64,000 nt of DNA from Aptenodytes patagonicus (GCF_965638725.1 NC_134951.1:22265746-22329745); one strand, 5' to 3'; counted from the first letter of the stretch, positions 1 through 12,004 are shown. Made by a program: numbers and translations. The notes: a model not told the origin generated them from the sequence alone.

Positions 1-1954
1 AGGCTGAACAACCCCAACTCTCTCAGCCTTTCTTCATAGGAGAGGTGTTCCATCCCCCTGATCATTTTTGTGGCCCTCTTCTGGACCCGCTCCAACAGGT
101 CCCTGTCTTTCCTGTGCTGAGGGCTCCAGAGCTGGACGCAGTACTCCAGGTGGGGTCTCACCAGAGCAGAGTAGAGGGGCAGAATCCCCTCCCTCGACCT
201 GCTGGCCATGCTGCTTTTGATGCAGCCCAGGATACGATTGGCCTTCTGGGCTGCGAGCGCACATTGCTGGCTCATGTCCAGCTTTTCATCCACCAGTACC
301 CCCAAGTCCTTCTTGGCAGGGCTGCTCTCAACCCCTTCATCCCCCAGCCTGTATTGATACACCCCGACCCAGGTGCAGGACCTTGCACTTGGCTTTGTTG
401 AACCTCCTGAGGTTCACATGGGCCCACTTCTCCAGCTTGTCCAGGTCCCTCTGGATGGCATCCCGTCCCTCTGGCGTGTCAACCGCACCACTCAGCTTGG
501 TGTCATCTGCAAACTTGCTGAGGGTGCACTCGATCCCACTGTCTATGTCATGGATGAAGATATTAAACGGTACCAGTCCCAATACGGACCCCTGCGGGAC
601 GTCACTTGTCACCAATCTCCATCTGGACATTGAGCCGTTGACTACTACCCGCTGGATGCAACCATCTAACCAATTCCTCACCCACCAGACAGTCCACCCA
701 TCAAATCCATATCTCTCCAGTTGAGAGAGAAGGATGTTGGGGGGGACTGTGTCAAAGGCCTTACAGAGGTCCAGATAGACGACATCTGTAGCCCTTCCCA
801 TGTCCACTGATGTAGTCACTCCATCATAGAAGGCCACTAGGTTAGTCAGGCAGGGCTTGCCCTTGGTGAAGCCATGCTGGCTGTCTCAGATCACCTCCCT
901 GTCCTCCACGTGCCTTAGCATAGATTCCAGGAGGATCTGTTCCGTGATCTTCCCAGGCACAGAGGTGAGGCTGACTGGCCTGCAGTTCCCCGGATCTTCC
1001 TTTTTTCCCTTTTTAAAAATGGGGGTTATGTTTCCCCTTTTCCAGTTAGTGGGAACTTCACTGGACTGCCATTGCTTCTCAAATACGATGGATAGTGGCT
1101 TAGCAACTTCATCTGCCAGTTCCTTCAGGACCCACAGATGGATCTCATCGGGTCCCATGGACTCGTGCACCTTCAGGTGCCTTAGATGGTCTTGAACCTG
1201 ATGTTCTCCCACAGTGGGCGGCTCTTCACTCTCCCAGTCCCCACCTTTGCCTTCTGCAGCTTGGGTGGTGAGGCTCGAGCACTTGTCGGTGAAGACTGAG
1301 GCAAAAAAGTCATTGAGTACCTCCGCCTTCTCCGTGTCCCGGATAACCAGGTCTCCTGTTTCATTCCAGAGAGGGCCCACATTTTCCCTTGTCTTCCTTT
1401 TATCCCCGACGTACCTATAGAATCTTCTTGTTGCCCTTGATGTCCCTGGCCAGATTTAATTCTATCAGGGCTTTAGCTTTCCTAACCTGATCCCTGTCTG
1501 CTCAGACAATTTCTCTGTATTCCTCCCAGGCTACCTGTCCTTTCTTCCAGGAGCACCTGTCCTTTGTCCAGGAGCTCCTTGTTCATCCATGCAGGCCTCC
1601 TGGCGTTTTTGCCTGACTTTCTCTTTGTTGGGATGCATCGCTCCTGAGCTTGAAGGAGGTGATCCTTGACTATTACCCAGCTTTCTTGGGCCCCTCTTCC
1701 CTCCAGGGCTTTGTCCCATGGCACTCTGCCAAGCAGATCCCTGAAGAGGCCAAAGTCTGCTCTCCTGAAGTCCAGGGGAGTGAGCTTGCTGTGCACCCTC
1801 CTCAGTGCCCTAAGGATCTTGAACTCCACCATTTCGTGGTCACTGCAGCCCAGGCTGCCCTTGAGCTTCACATTCCCCACCAGCCCCTCCTTGTTGGTGA
1901 GAACAAGGTCCAGCATAGCACCTCTCCTCATTGGCTCCTCTACCACTTGGAGAA
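1..1954 (-). pseudogene. CR1 ORF2 endonuclease C-terminus, linker and reverse transcriptase (broken)
   Basis: Continuation of the interrupted ORF2. The piece at 1482-1954 holds the LDLVLTN and SLGCSDHEMVEF blocks of the endonuclease end. The piece at 886-1380 holds the linker ([11 protein letters not shown]) and the RT start ([13 protein letters not shown]). The piece at 337-837 holds the catalytic palm: [20 protein letters not shown] and FADDTKL, where FADD is the CR1 form of the RT active site. Frameshifts separate the three. Codons for the RT C-terminus continue toward base 1 and beyond the window edge. Confidence 0.85.
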
Positions 1955-2873
1955 TCATAGAATCATAGAATCACTGAGGTTGGAAAAGACCTCTAAGATC
2001 ATCGAGTCCAACCGTCGACCCAACACCACCATGCCCACTAAACCATGTCCCTAAGTGCCTCATCTACACGTCTTTTAAATACTTCCAGGAATGGTGACTC
2101 AACCACTTCCCTGGGCAGCCTCCTCCAATGTTTCACCACTCTTTCAGTAAAGAAATTTTTCCTTACATCCAATCTAAACCTCCCCTGGTGCAACTTGAGG
2201 CCATTTCCTCTCGTCCTATCACTTGTTACTTGGGAGAAGAGACCGACACCCACCTCGCTACAACCTCCTTCCAGGTAGTTGTAGAGAGCGATGAGGTCTC
2301 CCCTCAGCCTCCTTTTCTGCAGGCTAAACAACCCCAGTTCCCTCAGCCGCTCCTCAGAAGACTTGTGCTCCAGACCCTTCACCAGCCTCGTTGCCCTTCT
2401 CTGGACACGCTCCAGCACCTCAACATCCTTCTTGTAGTGAGGGGCCCAAAACTGAACACAGTATTCAAGGTGCGGCCTCACCAGGGCCGAGTACAGGGGC
2501 ACAATCACTTCCCTACTCCTACTGGCCACACTATTTCTGATACAGGCCAGGATGCCATTGGCCTTCTTGGCCGCCTGGGCACACTGCCGGCTCATGTTCA
2601 GCCAGCTGTCAACCAGCACCCCCAGGTCCTTTTCCGACAGGCAGCTTTCCAGCCACTCTTCCCCAAGCCTGTAGCGCTGCATGGGGTTGTTGTGGCCGAA
2701 GTGCAGGACCCGGCACTTGTCCTTGTTGAACCTCATCCAGTTGGCCTCGGCCCATCGATCCAGCCTGTCCAGGTCCCTCTGCAGAGCCTTCCTACCCTCG
2801 AGCAGATCAACACTCCCGCCCAACTTGGTGTCGTCTGCAAACTTACTGAGGGTGCACTCAATCCCCTTGTGAA
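1955..2873 (-). mobile_element. Younger 5'-truncated CR1 nested inside the old CR1
   Basis: The 3' end is intact: on the plus strand it begins with TCATAGAATCATAGAATCAC and then the conserved GGTTGGAAAAGACCT block. The 5' end is cut inside the RT domain near 2873. Flanking GAGAA copies at 1950-1954 and 2874-2878 fit a target-site duplication, and removing the insert plus one copy restores continuous CR1 sequence in the host element. Its single ORF (2038-2823, 261 codons) is open, and it is clearly less eroded than its host, so it is younger. The TTCTC target resembles the CR1 ATTCTATG tail repeat, a possible microhomology at priming. Confidence 0.88.
2038..2823 (-). pseudogene. CR1 ORF2 C-terminal fragment (RT thumb and tail)
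   Basis: An open 261-codon frame covers only the region after the [10 protein letters not shown] active-site block to the ORF2 end. Recognisable blocks are [20 protein letters not shown] (~residues 30-49), [11 protein letters not shown] (~62-72), [20 protein letters not shown] (~102-121) and the C-terminal [24 protein letters not shown] end. It lacks the endonuclease and the RT catalytic core, so it cannot move itself. The start is an accident of truncation, not a real initiation codon. Confidence 0.8.
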
Positions 2874-2886
2874 GAGAAGGAAGTTA

Positions 2887-3555
2887 TCAATCATTGATGC
2901 ATTCCAGGAACCTCCTGGATTGCTTATGCCCTGCCGTGTTGTCCCTCCAACAGATGTCGGGGTGCTTGAAGTGCCCCATGAGGACCAGGGCTTGTGAGCG
3001 TGAGGCTGCTCCTATCTCTCTACAGAGGGCCTCATCCACTTGGTCTTCCTGGTCGGGTGGCCTGTAGCAGACCCCCACCGTAATGTCACCTGTCCCTGCC
3101 TTCCTTTTAATTCTGACCCACAAACTCTCGGTTGGCTCCTCATCCATCCCCAGGCAGAGCTCCATGCACTCCAGCTGGTCATTGACATAGAAGGCGACAC
3201 CCCCTCCTCGTCTCCCCTGCCTGTCCTTCCTAAAGAGCCTGTATCCCTCCATCCCAACACTCCAATCATAGGAGCCATCCCACCACGTCTCCGTGATGCC
3301 AATAAGGTCATAGCCCTGCAGGCGTGCGCACGTCTCTAACTCCTCTTGTTTATTCCCCATGCTACGTGCGTTTGCATAGAGGCATTTAAGTTGGGCCCCC
3401 GATGAAGCTGTCTTACTGGCTGGAGTTCCTTTGTGCTGCTCTTCAGGCACTCTCCTGCTGACCCGTGTTCCTTCTCCAGGCTCTGGGCATCTATTGCTGG
3501 CCCTGGCATCAAACTGGTAGGAGTGGGATGGATTGAGGTTCCCCTCCCCCGGCAT
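2887..3555 (-). pseudogene. CR1 ORF2 N-terminal endonuclease domain (222 codons)
   Basis: This is the APE-type endonuclease half of CR1 ORF2, which nicks target DNA to prime reverse transcription. Visible blocks are LYANARSMGNKQEELE (residues ~65-80), the ITETWWD metal-binding region (~95-101), RRGGGVAFYV (~121-130) and the later VCYRPPDQ block (~166-173). The ATG at 3555 follows the ORF1 stop directly. The frame stops at 2887, just before the point where the younger CR1 entered; the remaining endonuclease codons continue at 1954 and below. A position in the LMGHFKHPDICW block may have lost a conserved residue. Not a functional gene. Confidence 0.82.
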
Positions 3556-3557
3556 CT

Positions 3558-3653
3558 CTAGTTTAAAGCCCTCTTCACCAGCTTGGCAAGCTTATGACCG
3601 AAGGTGCTCTTCCCCTCCTCTGACAGTTGGACCCCGTCACGATTGACGTGATA
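3558..3653 (-). pseudogene. CR1 ORF1 C-terminal tail (esterase-like domain end)
   Basis: The 31 codons before a TAG at 3558-3560 contain DGVQLSEEGK and end LVKRALN. This resembles the C-terminal DGxHLxxxGK segment of the SGNH-esterase-like domain at the end of CR1 ORF1. An in-frame stop at 3654-3656 cuts it from anything further upstream. The ORF1 stop lies two bases before the ORF2 ATG at 3555, the tight spacing expected of a CR1 dicistronic RNA. The assignment rests on motif resemblance in a short piece. Confidence 0.6.
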
Positions 3654-3700
3654 CTATTCCTTCTCCCACGACCCTGCAGACCTAGGGACTTTCACTGATT

Positions 3701-6700
3701 TTATAAGGTACACTGACAGACACCATGCTATTTGGGATGCCCTGGAGCAACCTGCTAAGAGTAGCAAGAGATGAGTTTACTAAAGGGAGAAGGAGATAAA
3801 AGAGTGACAAGAGTGCATATGCCTTTGCTTTGAAGCTTTGTCAAAACTGGATCTTCCATCCATCTTCTTCCTGCTGCTGCTAACAGTGTTCTTTCATGGC
3901 CATGACCTTTCTGAGACTTGTGTTCTCCAATGAGAGAGAAGGGGTGTTGGCAAGTAAATAAATGTAGTAAAATTAAACATGGGGGATTTGGGTTCTCTGC
4001 TTCAAGATAAGAGTGACAATAACAAAAATGACTAAAAATTTCTGCCTCGTGTGATATAAAAGATGAAAAATATAATTTCTGGATTTGGAGAGCAAATTGG
4101 TACATGCTGTTAATATTCCCTAGAAGTAGAGTTCTTTACCAGATAGACATGGGCATGTCCTGGATAAGTCCTCTTTTTCACTTGAAAATTTTATCTGAAT
4201 GGAATTTGAGGATTACAAGGATCTGTGAGGATGATTTATCTTATGTTAGCCACTAACAATAGCTATTACAGTGGAGGCTAGTAGTGCATTATGTATATTG
4301 GGACTGCTGTATTAACTGTATTGTGCATATGGTTCACTGATAGCTCATGTTTTGGATGGACCAGACCTATTGCAAATCTTGGTCTTCTGCTTGGAGAGGT
4401 CAATCTGTGCATCACACATGCAGTGGGCTCCATGTGCCCTGGATCTGTGTCCAGCTCATTCCATTTGTGTGGTGCAGCACATGTGCACATATTTCTGCCT
4501 AGGAGATACCAGTCAAAAACTGCTAGACAACAGTTTACCTTACCTAGGGCGGGAGGAAGGGAATTTGCAACCATTCTGGATTCAGAAGCTTTGGTGGTTC
4601 AGTTACATCTGTTGCTGAAATTCTGGAAGTGGTATACAGGAAGGAAGAATATATTTTCTCTATTTATAAACTAAATGTGTTGGATTTTTTCTTCCTCCTT
4701 TTCAAGTAATGGGAGAGAAATATTTCAAGGGCAATGGCCATTGAGAATGATGAGGTTAAGAATTTCTAAATTTCTATTTAGAGCAAGTGTTTCCTAGATC
4801 AGAGGCATAATGTGAAGGGTCCCTTTCAGTGGTAGTCATTGCTCTGGTGGGCTGTAGGAGAGAGCTCTTTGACCTTTAGAGTGAGATGCAAGAAAATACT
4901 TTTAAGCAATTGTGTATTTGGTAGAAAAGACTATTTTGCTAGTTTGAGCATTGTGGGATGCTCAATTAGTTATTTAGACAATGATTAAAACCAAGAATAA
5001 TATTTATCTGGCCATGAACTGTTCATTATTACAGTTGTTAATATATTGTATGCTAATGACATTTGTATATGTTTTGGAGTAGAGATATATGTTTTTAGAA
5101 ACCCTATTTAACATACACAGTTTTAAATATTTGGTACAGATATGATGTTCAAATGTAAAATCATGATACAAACTTCAATTACTATGCCAGGTGTTCATCT
5201 TCTCCAGCTAATTCCTCCAATTCTCTGCTGAAAATTCATGCTCCAGATCCTCTTCCTTTCCCGCATGTTCCTCGGGAATATTTCCTTCCTGTTCTTTGAG
5301 ATCTCTACAGCAGAAACAGCATGATTCCCTATCTTCAGTATACCAAGCTGATCTTTTATACATTCAGTTATGAGCAATTCATATTTTTCATTTGTGAAAA
5401 TTCACGTAAGATATTGCTGTGACAAGAAATGCAGCTTAGTGAGCTCTCACAGGAATGCTGCAGATATATTATGCTGATGGTAGTAGGTATTTCTGCCCTG
5501 GAGTAAGGAAATCCCACTCATGCCTGGCAGTGGCTTGGATACACCTCTGAAGATGATTGATGTTGGGCACTGATCAAAATGATGAGATGGTCATGGGAGG
5601 AAGTGAGAATTTAGGAAATGAAGGAACAGCAGCAGAGCCACCTACAGTGCTTAGGAAGTATTTGGAGAACTGCTACTATGTGGTAATTTTATTGTGATCA
5701 TTATATTACTTAGAGCCATGGGACTTTGTTCAGAGGATATCCAATTAGGAACCCTGAAAGAGGAGAGATTAGTCTGTGGAAACCTTGGCAGTAGCAGGGA
5801 AATATTAATTACAGGCTGAAAATTACCTCTGTACCTCAAGCCCCATCATAAAACCACAGAGCCTTGGGCCAGCTCTTTATTGTTCATCCCCTTTGTGACA
5901 CTTGGATCTCTGTTTGCATACTTAAAGTTATAATCACAGTGTACGTTATTGCTAGGAGGCTGCAGAGATCATGCCTTTTCCTTGCTGTAGTCAGGAAGGG
6001 TCTGTTTTTCTCATAGCATTTTTTTCCACTTGTCCTCAGAACAACTTATTGCTCCAGTGGTTACCATAGGGACTAGAAAGACATTCAGCATATTCTTCCA
6101 CAGTGTTTTTGCAGGCTGCTCTACGAGCCTGCACAATTCCAGTAGCGTGACACCATGTTATCTTTATTTATTTAAGACTTTATCTCTTCTCTTAAGGAAA
6201 AATGCATTCTGAATTCTAGACAAGTTCACAAGAAGCAACAAGTAGCACTGGCCATCTCATTAGCTCATTTTTTTTCCATTTCTTCATTCTCTTTTTTTAA
6301 AGAAACTTAAAAAAAAAAAAAGTCACTTCAACCCTTTTTAAAATCTCTGGATCCAAAAGCAGAGATTGCCCTTAAGCTAACAGAATTATAATTATTTTTG
6401 TCTTGCCCTCTTAGACCTACAAGACATACAGATGTAATCAAGATCAGAGAAAGTTAACACAAAGGCCATTGCATTTGTGTTCTGGGAGTAATAGAACGAG
6501 AATCCTTCCTTGTTATTAGTCATTAGATCAAAGCTGCATTATGCAGGAATGTTGTATTTATGTTCTAAACTTGGATTTCACTCAGCAAATGGCTTTAGGC
6601 CCAAGCTTTGGTGATTAAATTAGGTACTTAAAGTCTGATTAAGAACTTTAATGAAAAAAAATTAAAAAATACTTGACCCATGGTTCACATTTATTTCTGC

Positions 6701-8992
6701 CCTATTTTACTGTAAAAAAATTAGTTTTTTTCAAAAGTACCCTGCTGGAATATGGTCCTGTTTATTTTTCATTGCACCTAATCATTTACGTGTCAAGTGG
6801 TTTTGGACATTTCAGTGCCAGGGCAAAGATGCAAGGCTCTTTAAACTGTCCTCTGCTTGGCCTACAAAATTTCAGGGATCTAAAATCACTCAGCAGTTTA
6901 GAGACTCTTACCCTATCTTTAAAACAGTGCCCTCTTTAAGTGGAAGCTTGTTGTAAAATTGTTCTGTGGCTCAACCAGTAAAACCTCTATCCCTAGCATT
7001 GGGATATTTTCTTAAATGTTTTCCTTACATTTGCTAGGCTTTGGTACTGTAATAAATGGTATTTTTATCCTTTTGGAAATAAAGGGAAATTGAAAAAGCT
7101 CCAGAAAACTTCTAGTCCAAACTTTCCCCTTTCTCTGAAGTTCACCTTCTTTTATGAATAACTGTATGTCTCAAACTAGACATTCTCTGAAGCAGACCTT
7201 CCCTGGGTGTTCTTTGTAAAGCTGACCCTGTTTTCTTCTGCTGTGAAGGCACTTAAAGGCTGTTTGTCAGATGGTCAGACCAAGAGAGAAGAAATAAGGC
7301 TTCATTTCTGGGCATGGGTCAGGACACTACAGTAGACCCAGCAGAAATCTCCTATTTACAAAAAAATTCCCCTAAGAAAGAAACAACTTAGATACGCTTA
7401 CAAAAGACATGTGGTTGTCTACTGTGCACTGAATGTCCAGCTTTCCCCATGCAGTCTCCAAGCTAATGAATTTTATCTCTGTGCTGCAAAGCTATGCCAT
7501 ACCCAACCTACCATAACCTTTCCTGCTTCTCTTCTCTGTTTGAGTCTTACAACAAATTTTGCCCCTGGATTGGAATATGCAACGTGTGTTTGTGTGGAAA
7601 ACATCACATCTTCAATATTTGCTGGACACTCAGCAGGAACCAAGTTGTGTGCTTAATCTGATAAGCCCTCACATCCCTGACTCTGTGAGCTGTTCGCACT
7701 ATGAGGTTACGTGAGTATTCATGCATACTTGGATGTGATGGGCTTCTAAAAATATCGCACTCCAATGTACATGCACACTGACAGCAGAAATGCCAGACAT
7801 TCCTCACTGCTCAAGGCTTTTCTATTGAATGTGTGTGCGAAAAAGAAACCAGTTCGAGGAATGAAACCACCTTCCAGTAAGACAGTACTCTAAGAATTCT
7901 TTTAGCAGAGTTTCTTTGCTAATTTTTCATAGATTCTTTGTTTCAAATAATCGGCAGCTGTAGCCCGAAGTGCTGTAGATCTTCTCCTGCCCTTGGCTAT
8001 TCACTCAACTTGACTAACTATGAAAAAAATCAAAGGAGTGACTGAGGGAGGGCTGCAGTCAAAGGAAATTTGCTATTGAAACAAAAGTGAATCTGCTTCC
8101 CTGCCAGACTTTCCATGGACAAAAGGGTATTTGTTTTCCCTTTGGTACCCACGGTGGCATGGCTTTCATTAGAAAGTTAGTGGGCCAAGGTTACAGCTGT
8201 ACAGGATTGCCAGCCAGCTTTTGCAGCCAAATGGTCTAAAGCAATGCATGAGAGCACAGCTGTCCCATAGTACAATGAGGTGAGGAACACATGATGAATA
8301 GCTAAGTCTGTGTCTGTGGGTGAAGTGGGGAAGGAGAAGAGATCACTGAGGCTATTGCAGAATGCAAGTAATACAAATTATTCTGAGAATTTGCTGTCAG
8401 TTAAATGAGCTATGCATCTGATAGTGCCTGAAAGAACAGATGGATTGAAACTAGGATGTCACATCCAACTCATCTTATCTGTGGCCAAGAAGGGCGGGGA
8501 AACATTTGAATTCCCAGCTTCAACATCACTCCTATGCTTATGGTTTCCAGTAAGATCCCAGAGCTGGAAGAGCCTGTTTCCCATTTGAGATGTAGCCAGA
8601 TTCTCAAAAAACAACAATTCTCAGGAGATTTCAGGAGATTTTTGCCAAAACCACATAACTGTTAAAAAAGATTTTGGCACAGTTGGTTCTGCCACCAACC
8701 CAAACCGTAATTCTGGTAAGCTTAAACCTTCAAGCTTAAGCCAAGACCAAAAATCTTTCCTTCAGCCTATATTTACTAGCAAATATATCTGATGTTTTGC
8801 TATTGGTAGCATTGTCTATATTTGAATTCAATAGTAGTGAACAAATCATCGCATTTATTGAATTTTATCTGTCATCTTTAGGACTTAAAAATGCTACATG
8901 TAATCAATTATTTTTAAATACAGATATCCTTGAAATCAGTCAGGTGCGTGTTAAATCAAGATTATGTTAATTTTTATTCCTTTGAAACTTTC
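3701..8992. other. AT-rich single-copy DNA, no gene recognised
   Basis: I see no coding homology, RNA gene or clear mobile element here. Open frames are short and mostly overlap on opposite strands. There are A/T homopolymer runs (for example 6289-6321). The stretch around 6400-6640 has even composition with no repeat signature and could be conserved non-coding sequence, but that cannot be tested from one sequence. Confidence 0.6.
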
Positions 8993-9385
8993 CAGGGCCC
9001 TGAGAGCACCAACAGATGTTACTGGCCCTGCCCAGCCTCCTCTGGGTCTCCCCTATCCCTGCTTGTAGGCCCAGGACCTCATTTCAGCTCAACCCAGGGC
9101 TCTCTGTCCCTGTCCAAACTATTTTGCAACTGTGTCTATTTGCAGCCATTTCCCTGGCCCCATCTCCTTTTGCTCCTGATGGGATCCCCAGCGTTGACTG
9201 TGGACCTGGATTTGGCACTGTTTATAGACCCTGCTACCAGCCCACAGCTCTGCCCACCGTGCTCAGCCCCTGTGGGACTGTGTGCCCTTGGTGAGGGCAC
9301 GGCTTGTGCTGGATCACCTTCGATTCCCATGCCCTTAGGCAGCAGCTGGCCCTTGCTGCTCCCTGACATCAGGTTTTGATCAATG
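8993..9385. repeat. GC-rich block with the look of an interspersed repeat, unidentified
   Basis: About 390 bases of markedly GC-richer sequence sit between AT-rich flanks, with sharp edges near 8993 and 9385 and a T-rich run just after it (9389-9412). A 149-codon plus-strand frame crosses it but starts in AT-rich DNA and has no recognisable domain; it is rich in Pro, Ser and Cys, as expected from translated GC-rich repeat. I cannot name the family. It may be part of an LTR or a non-autonomous retroposon. Confidence 0.4.
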
Positions 9386-9616
9386 AATTTCTTTTTTCTT
9401 TTTATTTTTTTAAATAGAAGTACATTTTGTGTACCACTCTGCAGCACCGTTTAAACCTGGGCTGGTAGTTACAGTCTGATTCTGCCTTTAAAGACACAGA
9501 GAGATGGTCAAGCTTCTTCATTAAATGATTTGTGTAGCTTGCCTCTATTTCTGTCTCGGGCAGCTCTTTATGTAGTGTAAACACTCTTCATACAAATAGA
9601 AGCTGACACCTGGTAT
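9386..9616. other. Spacer, nothing recognised
   Basis: AT-rich sequence between the GC-rich block and the provirus; no feature seen. Confidence 0.6.
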
Positions 9617-9621
9617 AGGGG

Positions 9622-10180
9622 CATCCTGGTTTCGGCTGGGATAGAGCTAATTTTCTTCCTAGTAGCTGGTACAGTGCAGTGTTTTGGATTTAGTAGGAGA
9701 ATAAAGTTGATAACACACCGATGTTTTAGTTGCTGCTAAGTAGTGCTTACACTAGTCAAGGACTTTTCAGCTTCCCGTGCTCTACTGACTGAGAAGGCTG
9801 GAGGTGCACAAGAAGCTGGGAGGGGGCACAGCCAGGACAGCTGACCCAAACTGGCCAAAGAGATATTCCATACTATGTGATGTCATGCTCAGTATATAAA
9901 CTAGGGGGAGTTAGCCGAGGGGGGGGGGTGACCGCTGCTCAGGGAACTGGCTGGACATCGGTCAGCGGGTGGTGAACAATTGCATTGTGCATCACTTGTT
10001 TTGTATATTCTTTTATCATTATTATTATTTTTTTTTCCCTCTTCTGTCCTATTAAACTGTCTTTATCTCAACCCACAAGTTTCCCCCCCCCACAGTTCTC
10101 TCCCCCATCCCACTGGGGAGTGGGGGGAGTGAGCAAACGGCTGTGTGGTGTTTAACTGCCTGCCAGGTTAAACCACAACA
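9622..10180 (+). repeat. 5' LTR of provirus E1
   Basis: The LTR spans TCCTGGTTTCGGCTGGGATA at the start to GGTTAAACCACAACA at the end, 559 bp. It carries a TATA box (TATATAA, 9893-9899), a TGATGTCA CRE-like site at 9880-9887 and an ATTAAA polyadenylation signal at 10051-10056. These mark U3, R and U5 in the expected order. It is homologous along its length to the minus-strand LTRs at 36666, 38775, 51054 and 54604. Confidence 0.88.
9893..9899 (+). promoter_or_regulatory. LTR TATA box
   Basis: TATATAA about 6 bases downstream of a TGATGTCA CRE-like element, in the position expected at the U3/R border. The younger LTRs have the weaker TACATAAA at the same place. Confidence 0.6.
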
Positions 10181-10187
10181 GTCCTTT

Positions 10188-10205
10188 TGGTGTCCAACGT
10201 GGGGC
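10188..10205 (+). promoter_or_regulatory. Primer-binding site, tRNA-Lys1,2 type (decayed)
   Basis: TGGTGTCCAACGTGGGGC lies 7 bases after the LTR end. It matches the 18-base complement of the tRNA-Lys1,2 3' end at 16 positions; the two differences are both C to T. The intact version of the same site is present in P1 and P2. Confidence 0.8.
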
Positions 10206-10306
10206 ACGAAGGATTGAAGTTGAGATAACAACAGATCTGTCCAGAGTGTGTTAAGGCAAATTTGTTATAAGCATTCATCATATTGGTTTAATAGTTGCTG
10301 GTCACA

Positions 10307-10468
10307 ATGTTGATTAATTTACTCCCAAAGTTGTCGTGTGTGCTCTCAAAGTTGTGTTATGTAACACCTTACTTGCTGTATATGTTCCCTGTTGTGCTGT
10401 TTATGACGTCTAGGAGCTGGATCAAGGATATCATTTTGCTGCACTTTGTTAACACTGCTGGTTTATGA
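10307..10468 (+). pseudogene. Leader ORF remnant of provirus E1 (53 codons, hydrophobic)
   Basis: The first ATG after the primer-binding site sits in the context GGTCACAATGTTG, which is also found at the leader ORF start of P1 and P2. The frame is rich in Leu, Val, Tyr and Phe and ends at TGA 10466-10468. It is shorter than the roughly 110-codon version in the younger proviruses and is probably decayed. Its function is unknown; it may be an upstream ORF or a membrane-associated leader peptide. Confidence 0.45.
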
Positions 10469-10799
10469 TGTGGTAACATTTTTGGTCATGAGACTAATTT
10501 TTGTATTTGTACTTCTGTATTTGTACTCAGCATTGCCGTCATCTCCGTACCTCAGGAGCCACTTTTCAGTAACTATTAATAATTACACCTTTTACCTTTT
10601 CTCCTCGGGGAACCAAGCTATGGGAGACACTGGGGGGATGCTTTCCCCTGCTCCTTCACCTTCCCTTTCTCCTTCAGGTGAGTTACAATAGCTCTTGAGA
10701 ATTTTTAATATCCTTGGGATGTTCAAACCAGCATGGTCCTATCATTATGTCTCCTGAATGTGATTCAGGTCTTGTTTAAGGTTTAACAATTATTTAAGA

Positions 10800-12004
10800 A
10801 TACCATCCAGAGATCAACCCCCACGACAGGCACTGCGGCTACTCAAACCCCAGCAACAGGCACTGCGGCTGAACCAGAGAATCAACCTGTGCTGGTATCA
10901 GTCACCCCTATACACAAGGAGAAATACACAAGAAAATGAGCTCGTTTAGTAAGGGATGAAGATGAACCAGGGCCATCATGAGAACAGGAGGAGGAAGAGG
11001 CAGAACCCATAAATGAGATGGTAACCACCCAATCCCTATCCCTGAGTGAGCTGTGAGATATGCGAAAAGATTTCAGTCGTTGTCCAGGCGAGCACGTTGT
11101 CACCTGGCTGCTCCGATGCTGGGATAATGGGGCCAGTAGCCTGGAATTGGAGGGTAGGGAAGCCAAGCAGCTGGGGTCCCTTTCCAGAGAAGGGGGCATT
11201 GACAAAGTGATTGGAAAAGGGGCACAAGCCCTCAGCCTCTGGAGGCGACTCCTGTCAGGTTAAAGGAAAGGTATCCCTTCAAGAATGATGTTATATGTCA
11301 CCCAGGCAAGTGGACCACCATGGAGAGGGGTATCCACTACCTAAGGGAATTGGTGATGCTGGAGGTGATTTATGATGACCTGAACAAAGAGCCGTTATCC
11401 AAAGATCCAGATGAAGTCAAGTGCACATGACCCATATGTAGTCATGTAGTTTGTAAGGAGTGCACCATTGTCATATGCCAACTCATTGGCAGTAATGACC
11501 TGGAAAGACGAAGAGGAACAAACAGTGGATGAATTTGCTGGCGAACTCTGGCAATAGGAAGAAAGTCTCTCTTCTTCCCTATGGGCCTGTGTCTTGGCTG
11601 TGGAAAAACTGTCCTGGGAGTTCCAGCGATTCAAAGAGGATATGTCCTACTTCCCACCTGTACGGACCAGTATCTCAGCCATTAGGAGTAAGCATCCCTC
11701 TGCTCAAGAGAGAGGATATAGTGGATACATACCACGGACCACCCTGTGGTTTTACCTACATGACCACGGAGAGGGCATGAGGAAGTGGGATGGAAAATCT
11801 ACCTCGACCCTAGAGGCACGGGTACATGAGTTGCAAGGAAAAACAATCACAGAAGGGGGTTATTCCAGGAAAATTGCTGCTCCAGTTTCCAGTGGGCAGT
11901 TCCCCAGACAAAGTAGAAGGGCTGATTTTACTTCCGATCTCAATAAAGGGACTTCTGAGTCACATTTACAAGAAGCAAGTAATGGATACTATGGCCAGGA
12001 CTAG
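10800..12004 (+). pseudogene. gag remnants of provirus E1
   Basis: Structural-protein remnants lie in several frames. At about 10830-10880 are two Thr/Ala/Pro-rich repeat units like those in P1. At 10900-11260 is an acidic stretch followed by a capsid-like block (RKDFSRCPGEHVVTWLL, then LWRRLL) matching the gag end of P1. At 11594-12004 is a 136-codon frame that looks like the gag C-terminus. In-frame stops (10938-10940 and 11054-11056, for example) and frameshifts separate the pieces. This is the only copy in the window that keeps the capsid-like region beyond the point where P1 is deleted. Confidence 0.72.

Larger units (their letters stand above)
1..3700 (-). mobile_element. Old long CR1 LINE, interrupted by a nested CR1; 3' end outside window
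   Basis: The minus strand carries, in 5' to 3' order, the tail of CR1 ORF1 (3558-3653), the ORF2 endonuclease domain (2887-3555), then after an interruption the rest of the endonuclease and linker (1482-1954) and the reverse transcriptase (337-1380). It runs off the window at base 1, so the 3' terminus is not seen. Frames are broken between the RT pieces, which indicates age. The two halves (1-1954 and 2874-3700) join without loss of CR1 coding sequence once the insert 1955-2873 is removed, so they are one element. The 5' limit near 3700 is approximate; homology to CR1 fades after the ORF1 tail. Confidence 0.88.

Noticed and set aside
2128..2997. 289-codon plus-strand frame, and similar frames at 30842-31630 and 43290-44078
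   Set aside because: These are antisense shadows of CR1 ORF2; their resemblance to each other comes from CR1 homology.
1..3700. Two independent CR1 elements placed side by side
   Set aside because: The endonuclease sequence continues across the insert and GAGAA flanks the inner element, so one nested insertion explains both better.
8930..9379. 149-codon plus-strand frame
   Set aside because: It begins in AT-rich DNA and crosses a GC-rich repeat-like block; no recognisable domain.
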